A DNA stretch of 64,000 nt, taken from Heterocephalus glaber. Lineage: Eukaryota; Chordata; Mammalia; Rodentia; Bathyergidae. This document shows, piece by piece, positions 32,328 through 44,664 of this stretch. A model generated the notes under the pieces. It searched no databases and was not told the origin of the DNA. It was given only the letters and a program-made list of their open reading frames with translations. The translations under genes were made by a program, and so were the position numbers. The stretch's first letter is position 1, and every line of letters starts with the position of its first letter. The DNA lies in NCBI RefSeq assembly GCF_000247695.1, contig NW_004624747.1, positions 4,498,357-4,562,356 of the forward strand, in the 5' to 3' direction.

Positions 32328-32517
32328 TGGTTTTTGTTCTTGTTTTTCTTTGTTTGTTATGGTATTGGGATTGAACCCAAGGAGCACTAAGCTATATCCC
32401 CAGCATTTTTATTTTACTTTGAGACAGGGTCTCACTAAGTTTCTCTTAAACTTGCAGTTCTCCTGCTTCATCTTCCCAAGTAGCTGGAATTAAAGATGTG
32501 TACCACCACACCTGGCT
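32328..32517 (-). mobile_element. Dimeric B1+ID (MEN/B4-type) SINE in L1
   Basis: Plus strand: TTTGTTATGGTATTGGGATT and GAACCCAAGGAGCACTAAGC (reverse ID), then GAGACAGGGTCTCACTAAGT and AAGTAGCTGGAATTAAAGAT and CACCACACCTGG (reverse B1). Flanking L1 words CAATTGCAATC (32,309-32,319) and CAATGCAATCT (32,520-32,530) look like the TSD. Sense order B1-ID defines the dimer. Confidence 0.82.
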
Positions 32518-34039
32518 TTCAATGCAATCTTTATGAAAATCTCAATGGCATTTTTTTCTTGAAGAAATAGAAAACCCATTGAAAATTCATATGCAATCTC
32601 AAAGGATCCTTAAAACCCAAAACAATCTAGTAAAAGAAGAACAAAGTTGAAGGTTTCACACTTCCCAATTTCAAAATTTATGAGAATGATAGAGTAATCG
32701 AATAGTGTGATACTAGCATAGACAGATACTGTACACAGATCAATGGGGCAGAAGAGATAGCATAGAAATAAACCCTCACATAAATGGTCCATTTATTTTC
32801 TACCAGTGTCATGACCATTTAATAAAAAAAAAAAAAGAGGAAAGTCTTCACCAAGTGGTACTGAAAAACTGGATATCCACATGCAAAAGATGAGTTTCGA
32901 CCCTTACCTTAAATCATATACAAAAATTAACTCAAAATGGATATAATACCTGAAGTATAAAACTCTTAGAATAAAACATAAGTGAAGAGTTTCATGACCT
33001 TGGATTTGGCATAAATGACATCAAAAACAGCAATAAAACTAAAAATAAACTGAACTTTATAAAAAAAAAAGCTTTGGAGCATCAAAGGTCACTACCAAGA
33101 GAATGAAAAGATAATACACAGAATGTGACAAAATATTTGCAAATCATATTCCTGATAAGAAACTTATATCTACAAAACATAAAGAACTTGTACAACTCAG
33201 CAACAATAAAAACAAATAGCCTAAGTGAAAAATGGGCACTGAACATAAAGATATTTCTCCAAATAAGACATACAAATGGTCATTAGCACATGAAAAATTA
33301 TTTAACCTTACTAGTAATTAGGGAAATGCAAATCAAACCCACAGTGAGATACCCATTAAGATGCTGTTATATGTTTTAAAAGAAAATGACAAATATTGAT
33401 GAGGATGAAGAAAAATTGGAACCCTTGTATATTGCTGGTAGGAATGGAAATGGCACAGTACAATGGAAAGCTGTGGTAATTTCTTAAAGATTTAAACACA
33501 GAATTACCACATGACCCATCAGTTCCACTTTGGGGTTTATACTCCAAAGAACTGAAACCAGAGTCACAAAGAGATATTTATACAACCATGTTCATAGCAG
33601 CATTATTCACAATAACCTAAAGGTAGAAGCAATTTAAGTGTCCATCACAGATGAACAGATAAACAAAATGTGGTATAAATATACAATTAGATACTACTTA
33701 GATTCAAAAAGAAGAAAATTCTGGTACATGCAACTACATTAATGAACCTTAAAGCCACTGTAAGTTAAGTAAGATAAGACTCAAAAGGAGAAATATTGTA
33801 TGATTTTATTTATGTAAGACACCTCAAGTAGTTTAATTCATAGAGACAGAAAGTAGAATAATGGCTGCCAGGGGCTGAGAGAAGAAAGGAATGAGGAGTG
33901 GGTGTTTTATAGGTACAGAATTTAAGGTGGGAGAATGAAATAGTTTTAGAGATGGATGGTGGTGATGGTTGTACAACACTGTGAAGGTACCCAATGGCAC
34001 TGAATTGCACAAGTAAAAGTAGTTAAAATAATAAATTGT

Positions 34040-34126
34040 CGGGGCCAGGGATTTAGCTCAGTGGTTCCAGCACCTGCCTCGCAAGTGCAAGGCCCCCAGT
34101 TCAATCCCCAGTACCAAAAAAATAAT
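34040..34126 (+). mobile_element. ID-like SINE (cluster member 1)
   Basis: GGGGCCAGGGATTTAGCTCA ... CAGTTCAATCCCCAGTACC plus A tail. The perfect 13-bp TSD AATAATAAATTGT is at 34,027-34,039 and 34,127-34,139. Confidence 0.9.
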
Positions 34127-34139
34127 AATAATAAATTGT

Positions 34140-34290
34140 TTAGGGAAGGGTGGAGGGGGTGAAGGGAGCACAGGTAATGGGGGAAAAAATAAGAACTAAG
34201 ATACATCATGTTCAGGTACAAGCACCCAATGATAAATGTAAATGTATTGTATACCTAAAATGTACCAATAAATATATAAATTTAAAAAAA
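34140..34290 (+). mobile_element. L1 3'-UTR terminal module
   Basis: GGGAAGGGTGGAGGGGGTGA, then AATAAGAACTAAGATACATC, CCCAATGATAAATGTAAATG and TACCTAAAATGTACCAATAA plus an A-rich tail. The same family as at 1-172 and 9,660-10,112. It directly abuts the downstream TSD of the preceding SINE. Confidence 0.75.
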
Positions 34291-34392
34291 ATTCCATTAC
34301 TGAAAAAACAACCAAAAAATAATAATAGTAATAAATTGTTATATATGTTTTGTCACAATAACAAATACATTTTTAAAAATACACATGTTCAG

Positions 34393-34477
34393 GGCCAGGA
34401 ATTTAGCTTAGTGGTTCCGGCGCCTGCCTCACAAGCATAAGGTCCTGAGTTTGATAGCCAGTAACAAACAAACAAAA
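34393..34477 (+). mobile_element. ID-like SINE (cluster member 2)
   Basis: GGCCAGGAATTTAGCTTAGT ... CCTGAGTTTGATAGCCAGTA, with tail AACAAACAAACAAAAA. The 16-bp TSD AAATACACATGTTCAG is at 34,377-34,392 and 34,478-34,493. Confidence 0.9.
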
Positions 34478-34698
34478 AAATACACATGTTCAGACTTTAC
34501 CTTGGATCTGAGGAACAGCACTCTAACAAAGTTAAGACCTCTAATTGGTAGGAATTATTTTTAAGTTTTTCTTTAAATTAATAAATTGTATGCAGATCTT
34601 TTTAGGTTGTTTAAAAATTAAGTCAGTTTCAAGGGAAAAGGTAAGCCAATATTGTAACTCTGGCTAAAATATCTACTGCCTTTAAAACTAATACAAAC

Positions 34699-34810
34699 GC
34701 TGGGGATTTAGCTCAGTGGTTCAGCCCCCTTCCTTGAAAGTGCAAGGTCCTGAGTTTGATCCCTGGTACCAAAAAAAAAAAAAAACCCCAAACAAACAAA
34801 CAAACAAACA
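34699..34810 (+). mobile_element. ID-like SINE (cluster member 3)
   Basis: GCTGGGGATTTAGCTCAGTG ... GAGTTTGATCCCTGGTACC, poly-A, then CCCC and a (CAAA)n tail. The perfect 15-bp TSD AAAACTAATACAAAC is at 34,684-34,698 and 34,811-34,825. Confidence 0.92.
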
Positions 34811-34825
34811 AAAACTAATACAAAC

Positions 34826-37364
34826 AACACTAAACCATTGGTTTGATTTTAAAAATAGGAATCAAAAAATTAAGTTAAACCAGCTAAAATAAAGGGAGAC
34901 AAAGTGTCTCAAGAAAATAATTAACTTTTAACAGTTATCATAATGAACTGCTGTTAACTGCTCCCAGTAAAGACCAACTCCAAAACTATTCAAACTTATA
35001 ACTTCATTCTAATGTAGAAAGATAAAATATGATCAAACTTGTTTGAATACTCTAGATTTAACAAATGTCACTTTTCTCATTCTCCTAACCAAATATGTAT
35101 TTGAGACTGTATAACTGAGGTTAAGGAGTCCTCAAAACAACATTATAGGCTAGTCAGGTGACAGGCAACAAGCGGGTCCCAAGGGCTGTGTCTTGAAAGC
35201 TTGTTCCCCATTCAGCCCTTCCATTCTATAAGTGTATGAATCAGGAGTTAGGAACAAGCATTCAGGCTTGATAGCAACAACTCTGAAACCTTATTCTGAG
35301 CTGGGTTAGATATAGCATGATATCTCAGAAATATCTTCTACCAGATAGAAATAATGATGCTTTTTCTTCTTCATGAAATGATTTTGAGAATTATAGCTCT
35401 TTAAAACATTTTGAAAAGCTTAAAGTTAAAAAAAAATCTAAAGCAGGGGGGAAATTCTATTCCTAATGACTGGAACATACTGTGGTAATAAATAGGATAC
35501 ACACACATACAATGTGTTGGACTCCAGATGGTATATTCAGATATTCTGCTTTCCAACCCAGTCACCAGCTGACAGACATGAGTTGGAAAGGATGGAATGG
35601 AAAAACCCAAGTGGTAATCCGAGCATCCTGTAATAGCAGATTCTGACTGGAATCTACTGTGAAAGGTAACAGAACCTGGCAAAGAAAAATTCAGGCTCCT
35701 TTTCTACTAGTCATGGTCAGCCACATCAGCCCAAGTGACAGAAAGGTACAGGGAAGAATGCAAGTGAATATCCCTGGTCACAGAAAGGCCCCTTCCATCT
35801 CAGCCCAGGCAAAATTTCTCCAGGAAAGGCACAGAGCTCTGTTGGCTGTAAAAGGCTTATTGATCCTGCTGGAGCTTTCTGCAGGTTATTAAATCTAACT
35901 CAAGAGATCCAGACAAGACTTACTGCAATCCATTTACAGGAGACTACACTATAAGACTGCACCTTCACACAAGCGGGGAGGTTCTCTGTCCCAGAATGAA
36001 TATAACCCTTTTATTCTCAAGTGACATTGCATATCACAGGACAGTCTTCCACAGCATATCCATCACATGTCATGACAGATTCATCCAGGGCCATTTCTCA
36101 TATTTTACTAATGTTTTGGGATACTGAGAGAACCCAGGTGAGGCTTAGCAGAAACAGGATACTTTCCCTTGAAAGTATACCCTATAGTGCTAGCAGGGAA
36201 GGGTCTGAACATTAAGTCAAGTGTGAGTTGTACCAAATTTTTTCTCTGTATGGTCAAGAAAAACTTCCCAGAACTATAAACTATTGCACTCTCATTCATT
36301 CCAATCCCAGGACTTTAATCCTCTTCAGCCAAGAGAAATGACCTAAGAAGTCTAACTTCATTACTCAATTCTGTATATGAGTTTTTGGCAAAAAAAATTT
36401 ACATAAGAGACATATGTGTGCCTACACGGGAGGCTTGCACCAGTGGAAAAGGTACCAACAATCTTACTGGTATGAACTATAATAAATATTAATATGTAAC
36501 TTTCTATTTTATATATTTACATATGTTCTAATGTCAAGATCTCTAGCTTTTCTTTCAATAATCTCTTCATGCCACAAATACTGACCATATACCCCAGCAA
36601 GAGACAGATGCATAAATAAATGTCAATATAAAATGATAATGCTCTAATACAAGGGTTAAGAAAATTCAAAGAGAAGATAAGAACATCTGAGCCTGGAATT
36701 ATTTGAAACGCAAGGTAGGGGAATAAGCCTAGAGTCCTATTTTTAAATTTTAGGTCCATATCCCTGCAGAAGTTAAAATGCACAGCATGTATCTATAGTT
36801 CATCTAACTCCTCCTAGAGTCACAAGATAAACCTAATACGAGAGTGGCTGGTGTCTGCAGATTACAGCTGGGAACAGCTCCGGGTTCTGTTTGGTTTACA
36901 AGTCCTATGGGGGGCTGTGGAATGTTAGTAGTTTACACATGGTTGATGGGTAGAAGCTATTCAAGAGCCATCAGGAACTCAGTTCTAATAAACAGGCATG
37001 GTCATTAGGATAATCCATGTAAATATATGTCTGCAGGGAAGATAACTGTTGTTTTAAAGAATTAAAGAAGTCAAATATTAGGACAGTTAGTCTTGTAACC
37101 ATACATTCATTCCAGTTTTGATAACAGCAAAAAAAAAAAAAGAATGAAAATGTTTTGATTTGTTTATGTAAAACAAAAAAAATCAATGCCTTGCAAATGT
37201 AACGGAAGTTTTCTTTCTGGTTTGCATCAAGGCTTAAATACTTACTCTAGACAAATGAACATAGGAGCCACAGTAGTTTATGTTGTCTGAAAAAGTATCC
37301 AACAGAGAATTGGTCACTATGGATAGTTTTCTAAAGTTTTAACCTACAGTCACATAATTACTTC
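34826..37364. other. Unassigned low-repeat sequence
   Basis: About 2.5 kb with no transposon family that I can name and no gene. AT-rich, with GC-richer patches at 35,150-35,250 and 35,690-35,880. Several short frames (for example 35,401-35,682 minus and 35,659-35,892 plus) overlap on opposite strands without recognisable domains. Confidence 0.42.
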
Positions 37365-37452
37365 TCTTTTTTTTGGTACCAGGGATCGAACTCGGGAACT
37401 TGCGCTTGCAAGGCATGCAGCAGAACCACTGAGCTAAATCCCCGTCCCAGCA
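37365..37452 (-). mobile_element. ID-like SINE
   Basis: Plus strand T run, GGTACCAGGGATCGAACTCG (reverse 3' end and B box), then GCGCTTGCAAGGCATGCAGC and CCACTGAGCTAAATCCCCGT (reverse A box). A 9-bp TSD, AATTACTTC, is at 37,356-37,364 and 37,453-37,461. Confidence 0.9.
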
Positions 37453-38156
37453 AATTACTTCCTCATCCGAACCCTGCTGAGAGCTATGGCTGACCAGCTG
37501 AGTACCACAGAATTCCAACTACACCATCACAGTTTATTGAGCCGGGCATGGGCATCTGACTTAAAGACAGACAATCTATTGATTGGCTAGTTAGCTACTT
37601 TTGGCCTGGGACAAAGAAAGGGGCTCCAACCAAGCAGACTGATCCATTTTCAAGAATTTAAACTCATAAATATTAAAAGAAGGAGACTGTGCAGAGTGAA
37701 CCTAAAGCCAAAAGGATGCATAAAAAGAAAGGCCTCCTGAGGTCTCTTTTTGGACAGGAGAGCTTTGTGGCAAGGCCTACTGATAGGGAAGGGTCCTTAG
37801 CAGCAGAGATAGAGAAGGTGAAGGCTATTAGGCCTTGCTGGGTTTCTCATTCCTGTATCCACATAATAAATTTCCTTTCCTTTAATGTGCTTTTCACAAA
37901 TTTCCATTTCTTGAAACTAAAAGAACCCAAGCATAATCTCAGTTTTACAAATTAAAAAAAAACAAAAACAGGAAAAAACACCTGAGAATCAATGCAACTA
38001 AATAACGGTTAAGTAGTAGGGTTAGGACTGAATCCTGTGTGTGGCTCCAGACAGAATAATATAAATAAATAAAATAATTTGACTTGTATTTCTTGCACAT
38101 TTATGGATAAATATTTTTAAGAGTGTCTTTGATGATATTACATTGGTTGTTGCATT
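37453..38156. other. Unassigned stretch
   Basis: No gene or family recognised. The 88-codon plus frame at 37,689-37,955 has a basic N-terminus but no known motif, and I do not call it. Confidence 0.4.
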
Positions 38157-38560
38157 CATCAGCTTTCCTGTTCCTAGGACAAAATACCTGAAACCCACAA
38201 TTTAAAGGAGGAGAAATTTAATTTGGCTCACAGTTTCAGAGGTTTCAGGCCATGGTTGGCTGGCTCCAAGGCAGGAACCTCAAAGCGTAAGTGGGTGGTG
38301 GAGCAAAGCTGCTCATTTCATGGCAACCAGGAGGCAGAGCACAGGGGAAGAGCCAGAGAGAAATACCTTCCAAAAGAACGTTTCCTGTGACTCACCTCTT
38401 CTGAATGGTCCTCACATTCTAACAGCATATTCAGCTACGAGTATGTGTGGATTCATCCACGCTAAGTAGAGCCCCCCTCCCCCGCACCTGTGATTCAATC
38501 ACATCTCCTGGAGTCTCTTAATCTAGCCAAGTTTACAATTAAGATTAACCATCACTATTA
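38157..38560 (-). mobile_element. MaLR-type LTR
   Basis: AACCCACAATTTAAAGGAGG, then CTCACAGTTTCAGAGGTTTC and CCATGGTTGGCTGGCTCCAA track 27,220-27,649 in the same orientation. Both are minus-strand copies of the LTR family at 22,621. More diverged, with an unclear end near 38,560. Confidence 0.7.
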
Positions 38561-39415
38561 TTTAGTTCTAAATTTTCCATTTAAATTATTGTAGTTTCTT
38601 TTTGCTTTATAATGATTAATACCTAAATATTTAAGAATTAAAATTCTGGATTTTTTTTCATGGTAATTTTAAAGAAAATAAAGTACACCAATAAAAAGAA
38701 TAGTCTAAGGTTCCCCCAACTGATTGACATTTGAATCTTGAATTATTTTTCTCATACTTTACTGCTTTAAAATGGAGCCATATGTTATCACATAATTTTG
38801 TTCATATTTTAATTATTTTAATTTTCCTTCATTATAGGGGAATGTCTCTAAACCTCATAAAATGCACCATTTATAAACTATTCTAGAATAGTGCTGTATT
38901 GTTTAATATGCAAATTTCTGTCCATTTTTCAACTAGTGATATAGTGAAAAATTAAATCAAATTATGATAAAAAAATCCCAAGGATGACTCCCTGATTGAA
39001 TATATATATATTCCAAATATCATTTAGGTATTAAAAATTCATTAGCCATATATCATACCAACAATACCTACAAGAGGACAAGGAACCATAACTAATATGC
39101 ATTCTATAGCCCAATACATTGGCTAAACAACATGGAAGAATTCACTAAAATTGTTAGGAAAAAAGGAACTCATCAGGATCCAAACCCCCATTTTCTAGTA
39201 TGCTACTCTCATCTTTTAATTTAAGTATTATATGGTCTTAGGGAGAAGCTGAGCTCTCCTGGTGTATTTATCCATACATAGCGCAAAAAAAGGGTTGAAT
39301 AAAATCTCTGGACTTTCAGATACCTGATAAGGGAGTACCTAAAAATTAGAATTTACTTCTAACCTTGAATTACACTGCTGAATTATTTCAATAGGACTGC
39401 GAAATTATACATGAT
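38561..39415. other. Unassigned AT-rich sequence
   Basis: AT-rich with short homopolymers and a TATATATATA run near 39,001. Nothing coding. Confidence 0.4.
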
Positions 39416-40097
39416 AAGCTCTTAATATACTCATTGCAGACAGAATAGCTATCATCAAGAACCCAAGAGCAACAAATGCTGGTGAAGATGGGGTGGGGGC
39501 TTCTATATTGCTGATGGAAATGTAAGCTAGTTCAACCAGCATGAAATCAGAATGGAGATTCCTTATAAAACAAAAAGTCCATTTGACCCAGGTATACCTC
39601 TCCTGGGTATATTTCTAGAAGAGTTGAAGACATCATACTATAGTGGTACAGGCATACCCATGTTTACAGCAGCACAATTCACAATAGCTAAACTCTGGAA
39701 ATAGCATAAATGCCCATTAATAGATCAAAGGATAAAAAAGATGTGATATATATACATAATGGAATATTATTCTGCAATAAAGAAGAGTACATTTGCAGGA
39801 AAATGGATGGAACTTGAGACTATAATGTCAAGTGAAATAAATCAGACATAGAAAGTTTAATATCACATGATTTCTCTTACATGAGAATCCTAAAATATAA
39901 ATAAACAAATGTAAAATAAAAGAGAGGTGGTAAGAAACAAATAGGCAGACTTTTTGGAAACCGGAAAAGGGAACAAGTGGAGAGGTGAGGAAAGGGAATG
40001 GGGTAAAGGGATAAAAAAGTATTAAGTTATATACACATGTACCAATTCTCGCAAATGAATGTAACTATTATGTATTGCAAACACACTAATTTAAAAA
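39416..40097 (+). mobile_element. L1 3' end (ORF2 tail and 3' UTR)
   Basis: ATAGCTATCATCAAGAACCC, then GATGGAAATGTAAGCTAGTT, TTTACAGCAGCACAATTCAC, CATAATGGAATATTATTCTG and AAATAAATCAGACATAGAAA are standard L1 ORF2 C-terminal and 3' UTR order. It ends near AACTATTATGTATTGCAAAC. The frame is broken. Confidence 0.82.
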
Positions 40098-42206
40098 TAT
40101 ACACACTGACAATCAGCCAACTATTATCTCCAACTTGAGTTGAAGAGGGTACGACAGAAGACAAGTTTTGCCTGCCTCAGGCCTTTTATACACAGGATTA
40201 TGAAGGTTAATAATGCTAATTAGAAAAGGAAAGCCTGAGTGGTTTCACTGAGCCCACTGAAATGACAGGTGGGAAATTAAAGCCCAAAGAGAAGAAATGA
40301 CTCTCCCAGGGAGAATATTAGTGTCAAAGCCATCACCAGCCCTCAATCAGTCTCTCTTGACTTTGTCAGGCAAGTCTGTTGTTCCAGTTATTCCAAAGCT
40401 ATACTCATTTTTAAAATTTTTACTTTTGTTTTTGCACTCTAAAATAGGCAAGACAGGAAGGAAGGAACATTTGTAGTAGCATTTCCTGCCTGGTCTATTG
40501 CCTTCATTCAACCCTACATATGAGAAAGCAATCACATTCACCTCCACAAAACTCCACAGTAATAAGTAGCAAAGTGATTGGCTTCTAAATCTCAAATTTC
40601 TCTTTTATATAAAGAATTCCTAATGCTCAAGGTGAAACACTAAGTGAAGTTGTAGCTAAAGTGAACAAGAGTGGAATGAGAGCTTTTGTGCTATGAAGGA
40701 AAATTAGCCCTATCATTATGAAATCATTCTACAAAATCTGTAGGATAAAACATGATAGAAGTGCTTGAAGAGACAGAATAATGGAATAAAATACAATGTC
40801 CAAAATAGACACAAATGCATAAGGAAATTTAGAAGATGATCATGGCACCATATCAAGGCATGAGGCAGAGGGACAGTTCACTGAATGTTGATGGTGAAAG
40901 CTGAATATCCTATGGAAAAAAAGTGAAAATAGGTCCAGACCTCATATGATCCATAAGAATAAACCTCAAACACATCATAGATAAAAATGTAAAAACTATT
41001 TGATGGTTTTGTTCTTGATTTGGTTAAGCTGGGGCTATACTTTGTAAATCATCTTTTAAAAGTAGGTTCAGGTTAGAATAGGCCAAAAGATGAACTTGTG
41101 AAACTCTGGGAGGTAAGGTAAAGTAGTAGCTACTCTGCTCCAAGTCTCCACAATCTATTATGATGGGGGATGGGTAGACAGTGCCTGGTAAGTTTCAGCT
41201 AGTTTTTGTCCTCTATTCTCTTGCAGGCCAATAGCAGTCCCAGGTCCATCAACAGATGTCCAGTAGCAATTACAGGCAGGTAACATCTACCCCCACAGGC
41301 CCCTTCCACAAATTCCCCCTTCAGAATCCTACTTTGGGCACAGCTTCTTCTGCAGGCTCCAGCTTGCTCACCTGTGTTGGTGTTTCAGGACAGGTGAGTA
41401 ACTTTCCCACTGATCCTCTGAGTCTCCCATCTGGACTTTCATTTCTTTACCTACTCCCTCATTTTCATAAAGCCTGATTCCTATATTAAATCTCTTACCT
41501 CTAACAGTCATTGTGATTTGCTTTCACGTCTAATATAATTGTTGTTCTTAGGAATGCTCTTTGTACCCTAAGGTACTGAAACCAATGTCACTAGACTGAA
41601 AGGCACTAATGACCTTATTGTCAATAGTAAATGGGACACTGGTGGTGCACAGCATACAGTGACAAACAGATAGTAAAAGTATTACCTACAGTCATCTGAA
41701 GCTAAGTACCAACAAAGAACAAAGCCCCAAGTGACGAAGAAGCTGCAGCAATAGTACATAGCACAACTCTGTTTCTTTTAACTAGGTCGATTGATTCTAA
41801 GCATGCTGGAGAACTTGTAGAAAGAATTTTACAAGCTTAGCACTTTAAATTCCCAGAACATGATCAGGGTAAGGAATAGGAAGCTTCAATGATGGCCCTG
41901 AAAGAAGCCCTTATTTCCCAAAATGATAGTTCAAGATTTCTGAAAACTAAGTAGGATATTCACTGGGAAAGAATAGAACCTTGATGTAAAAGATGAAGAC
42001 ACATGAGCATACTCTGATGACACTAAGACGTGGAACACCCAAGGGTAAACAGCCATTCCCCCAAATAAGTGCCTCACTAAAGTAACAGCTGACTAAAATC
42101 TAAATTATTTCCCCTTTGTTCCTTTTCCCCCTCTTCATCCTGTCTTCTTCTGGATCAAATGAACATTTGTTAAGATTTAATTTTATCTCCTCTACTGCTT
42201 TCATAG

Positions 42207-42210
<4 letters not shown>
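40098..42210. other. Unassigned low-repeat sequence
   Basis: No recognised transposon or gene. Includes moderately GC-rich text at 41,220-41,420; the 73-codon frame there (41,256-41,477) is serine/proline/leucine-rich without a known domain. Confidence 0.4.

Positions 42211-42265
<55 letters not shown>
42211..42265 (+). repeat. (TC)n microsatellite
   Basis: About 27 uninterrupted TC units, with shorter TC-rich sequence continuing to about 42,310. The overlapping frames on both strands (Leu/Ser and Glu/Arg repeats) are translations of this repeat, not genes. Confidence 0.97.
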
Positions 42266-42268
<3 letters not shown>

Positions 42269-42735
42269 ACTTCCACTCCCCTCTCCCTCCTCTCTCTGTC
42301 AATTGCTCTCACAGTTCTCTTTAATGGGATTCTATGACAGAATTAAGCCCTAATGCCCAAAGACATCCACTGTTTGTAATGATCTAACCCCTCTCTTATG
42401 CATCATAGAATAGTACTAATTACACTTCATTCTTAGGAGAATTGACGTAATCAGTCAAATCATTCTCATGTTCTGTAGTGGAAAAAAGGAACCCTAGTTG
42501 AGAAAGCCTGCTAGGGTTTACTGGGCACATCTTTAACTTCTTACACTCTGATTTTACATGATATTATACTGCTTCATTAAGAACCTGACAACACTATATT
42601 TTCATTTCTCCTCTTGTCCTTTGAGCTCTTATTGCAATATATTTTATTTCAATATATAAGCCCCATAATATATTATTTCTCCTTTACACAATCACTTATC
42701 TTTTAAGTAAAATCTTCTAAATAAAAGAAAAAAGA
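42266..42735. other. Unassigned AT-rich sequence
   Basis: AT-rich, with ATAATATATTATTTC-like words around 42,640-42,680. Nothing coding. Confidence 0.4.
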
Positions 42736-43700
42736 GGGAAAAGTCATTTATATTTGTCTACATCTTTACATTCTGGGCTCTCTTCTTTCCTTTGCATAGA
42801 TCTAAGTTTCTTTGGTATCATTTTCTTTCCACCTGAAAAGCTTCTTGTAACACTTCTTTAGTGTAAGTCTGCTGGCAACAATTTTTCCAGTTTACCTGAA
42901 AATGTCTATTTCATCTTAATATTTGAAGTATTTTTTGCTAGACAGTGAATTCTAGGATGACAGTTTTTTATTTTAACACTTCAAAGATGGCACCCTATTG
43001 TTTTCTGGCTTATATTGCTTCTGATGAGAAGTCAGCAATGATTCTCATCTTTGTTTCTTTGTGTAATGTCTTTTCTCTCTGGCTGCTAGTGAGATATTCT
43101 CTTAATTATTTGTTTTCAGCAGTTGGATTATACTGTGCTGTGGTATAGTTTACTCTGTGTTTATCTTGTATAGATGGGATTCATTAAGATTCCTGGGTAT
43201 ATAATTTTCATAATAATTAGGAAATTCTTTGATTGTGACATCTTCAAATGTTCATCCCCTCACTGGGAAATATATATATATATGTTAGAACACCTGACAG
43301 TGTCCAAGAAACCACTGAAGTTCTATTCATTTTTCTTAGTCTTTCTCCTTTAGTTCAATTTGGATGGTTTTTACTGTTACATCTTGAAGTTCTTTGGTCT
43401 TTTCTGTGTTTGGTATGTTATCAAGCCTATCTAATAATTTTTTTCATTTCCAAAATTGTATATTTCAAATCTAGACATTACTTTGGTTCTATCTTATAGC
43501 TTCTATTTCTTTCTTCATTATGTCAAATTGCTTTTAAATCCATAAACAGATTTATAGTACTTGTTTTAAAATATTTATCTATTAATTCCATCATCTGTAT
43601 CACTTATTTGCAGATCAGTTTGCTGATTTCAAGACTTATTTTTAAATTTGTTAGGGAGGTATCCACCACAGCCTTCACCAGAGATAGTACTACTCCCATG
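42736..43700 (-). mobile_element. Old L1 fragment, continuous across 43,268
   Basis: Plus strand shows the antisense of a mammalian L1 in order: TTCTTTAGTGTAAGTCTGCT, CAGTGAATTCTAGGATGACA, TGATGAGAAGTCAGCAATGA, TTTTCAGCAGTTGGATTATA, TTCATTTTTCTTAGTCTTTC, TATAGCTTCTATTTCTTTCT and CATCTGTATCACTT. These landmarks continue through the left edge of the duplicated segment, so this copy sits in its original context. Confidence 0.65.
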
Positions 43701-44664
43701 ATACAACATTTTTAACACTCCACTAAGTACCTGGGTTCACCAGGGCCTTTCCAGCCTGGCTCTGTGGTAGTTCTGGTAGTTGTTCATTTCACAGGTAGCT
43801 CTCCTCTCTCCAGTAATTATTCTTTGCCTAGATTTGTGGAAACTAACCTAATGCAAGTACAACTTAACATTCATCCAAAGACTCGAGAGGACCGATATAT
43901 GTATAAATTTCTGGAGGTCTTCTTCTTTGTTTCTACTTCCTATTTCTGCCTCACAAATTCCAGATATTGCAGTTTCCAAACTATGGATTATTTTCCTCAA
44001 TTCAGTGAAACCACTGTGCTTTGCTAGAGTTCCTCTTCCTACTCCATGACCTACAAAGTACCTTTAGGTAACTCTAAGGCTTATTCTCCATTTCTCTTCT
44101 CTTAGGGAATCACAGTCCTGTACTACTTAGTCAATGTACAAGAAGTTTCTTCATATAGATTGGCCAGAGTTGTAGCTGTTTATAGCAGGAAAACTATGAG
44201 CTTTTATTCTTTTTATTTTCTTTTGTTATCTCTAATTACCATTCTAACATCATACTGTTCAGCAGAATTTTCTGCAAAGATGGAAATATTCTATTATCTT
44301 ATCTGTACAACATGGTAGCCAATAGGCACATGTGACCACTAAGAACTTAAACTTGTTACTAGAGATTTTTCCTTTCAGCTTGAAAAATGTAAAAAGCTAG
44401 AAAAAGCCTCACTCCATTGTACAATAAGAAAAAAAACTGAATAAAGTACAAATCAATAACTTTCCTTGAATTGATCAGATATTTTACATCACAGAGTGGA
44501 CAACTAACCTGACCTTCAAAGAAAGCAAAAAACTGCAGAGAAACAGGATCTGAGCATTTGCTTACCTGCTACAGATACTGCCAAATACCATAAAAACCAG
44601 TAGGAAGATAAAGTTACAAAATGTTAACAGATTGCTAAAAGCTTCACATGGTCTAGTAGGAGAA
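43268..44664. repeat. Long direct duplicate, copy 1
   Basis: Positions 43,268-44,664 recur at 50,272-51,668 with a constant offset of 7,004. Both begin AAATATATATATATATGTTA. I saw no difference by eye along the 1,397 bp. It contains the end of the L1 fragment and unassigned sequence. The frames at 43,764-44,027 and 50,768-51,031 are the same noncoding text. Confidence 0.95.

Larger units (their letters stand above)
31520..34025 (+). mobile_element. L1 ORF2 3' part, split by an LTR-like element and a SINE
   Basis: Part 1 (31,520-31,770): CCATTTACAATAGCACCAAG, then TTACAAAGTATTGCTGAAAG, then GACAATATTAAGATGACAAT. It resumes at 32,276 (ACTGCCCAAAATAATCCATA), is cut again by a SINE, and continues from about 32,520 through GATACTGTACACAGATCAAT (32,726), GACATACAAATGGTCATTAG (33,266) and TTCATAGCAGCATTATTCAC (33,591) to about 34,020. 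These are the remembered L1 ORF2 segments in correct order, with frame breaks. A dead L1. Confidence 0.82.

Noticed and set aside
42100..42337. Glu/Arg-rich and Leu/Ser-rich frames
   Set aside because: They are translations of the TC microsatellite on both strands.
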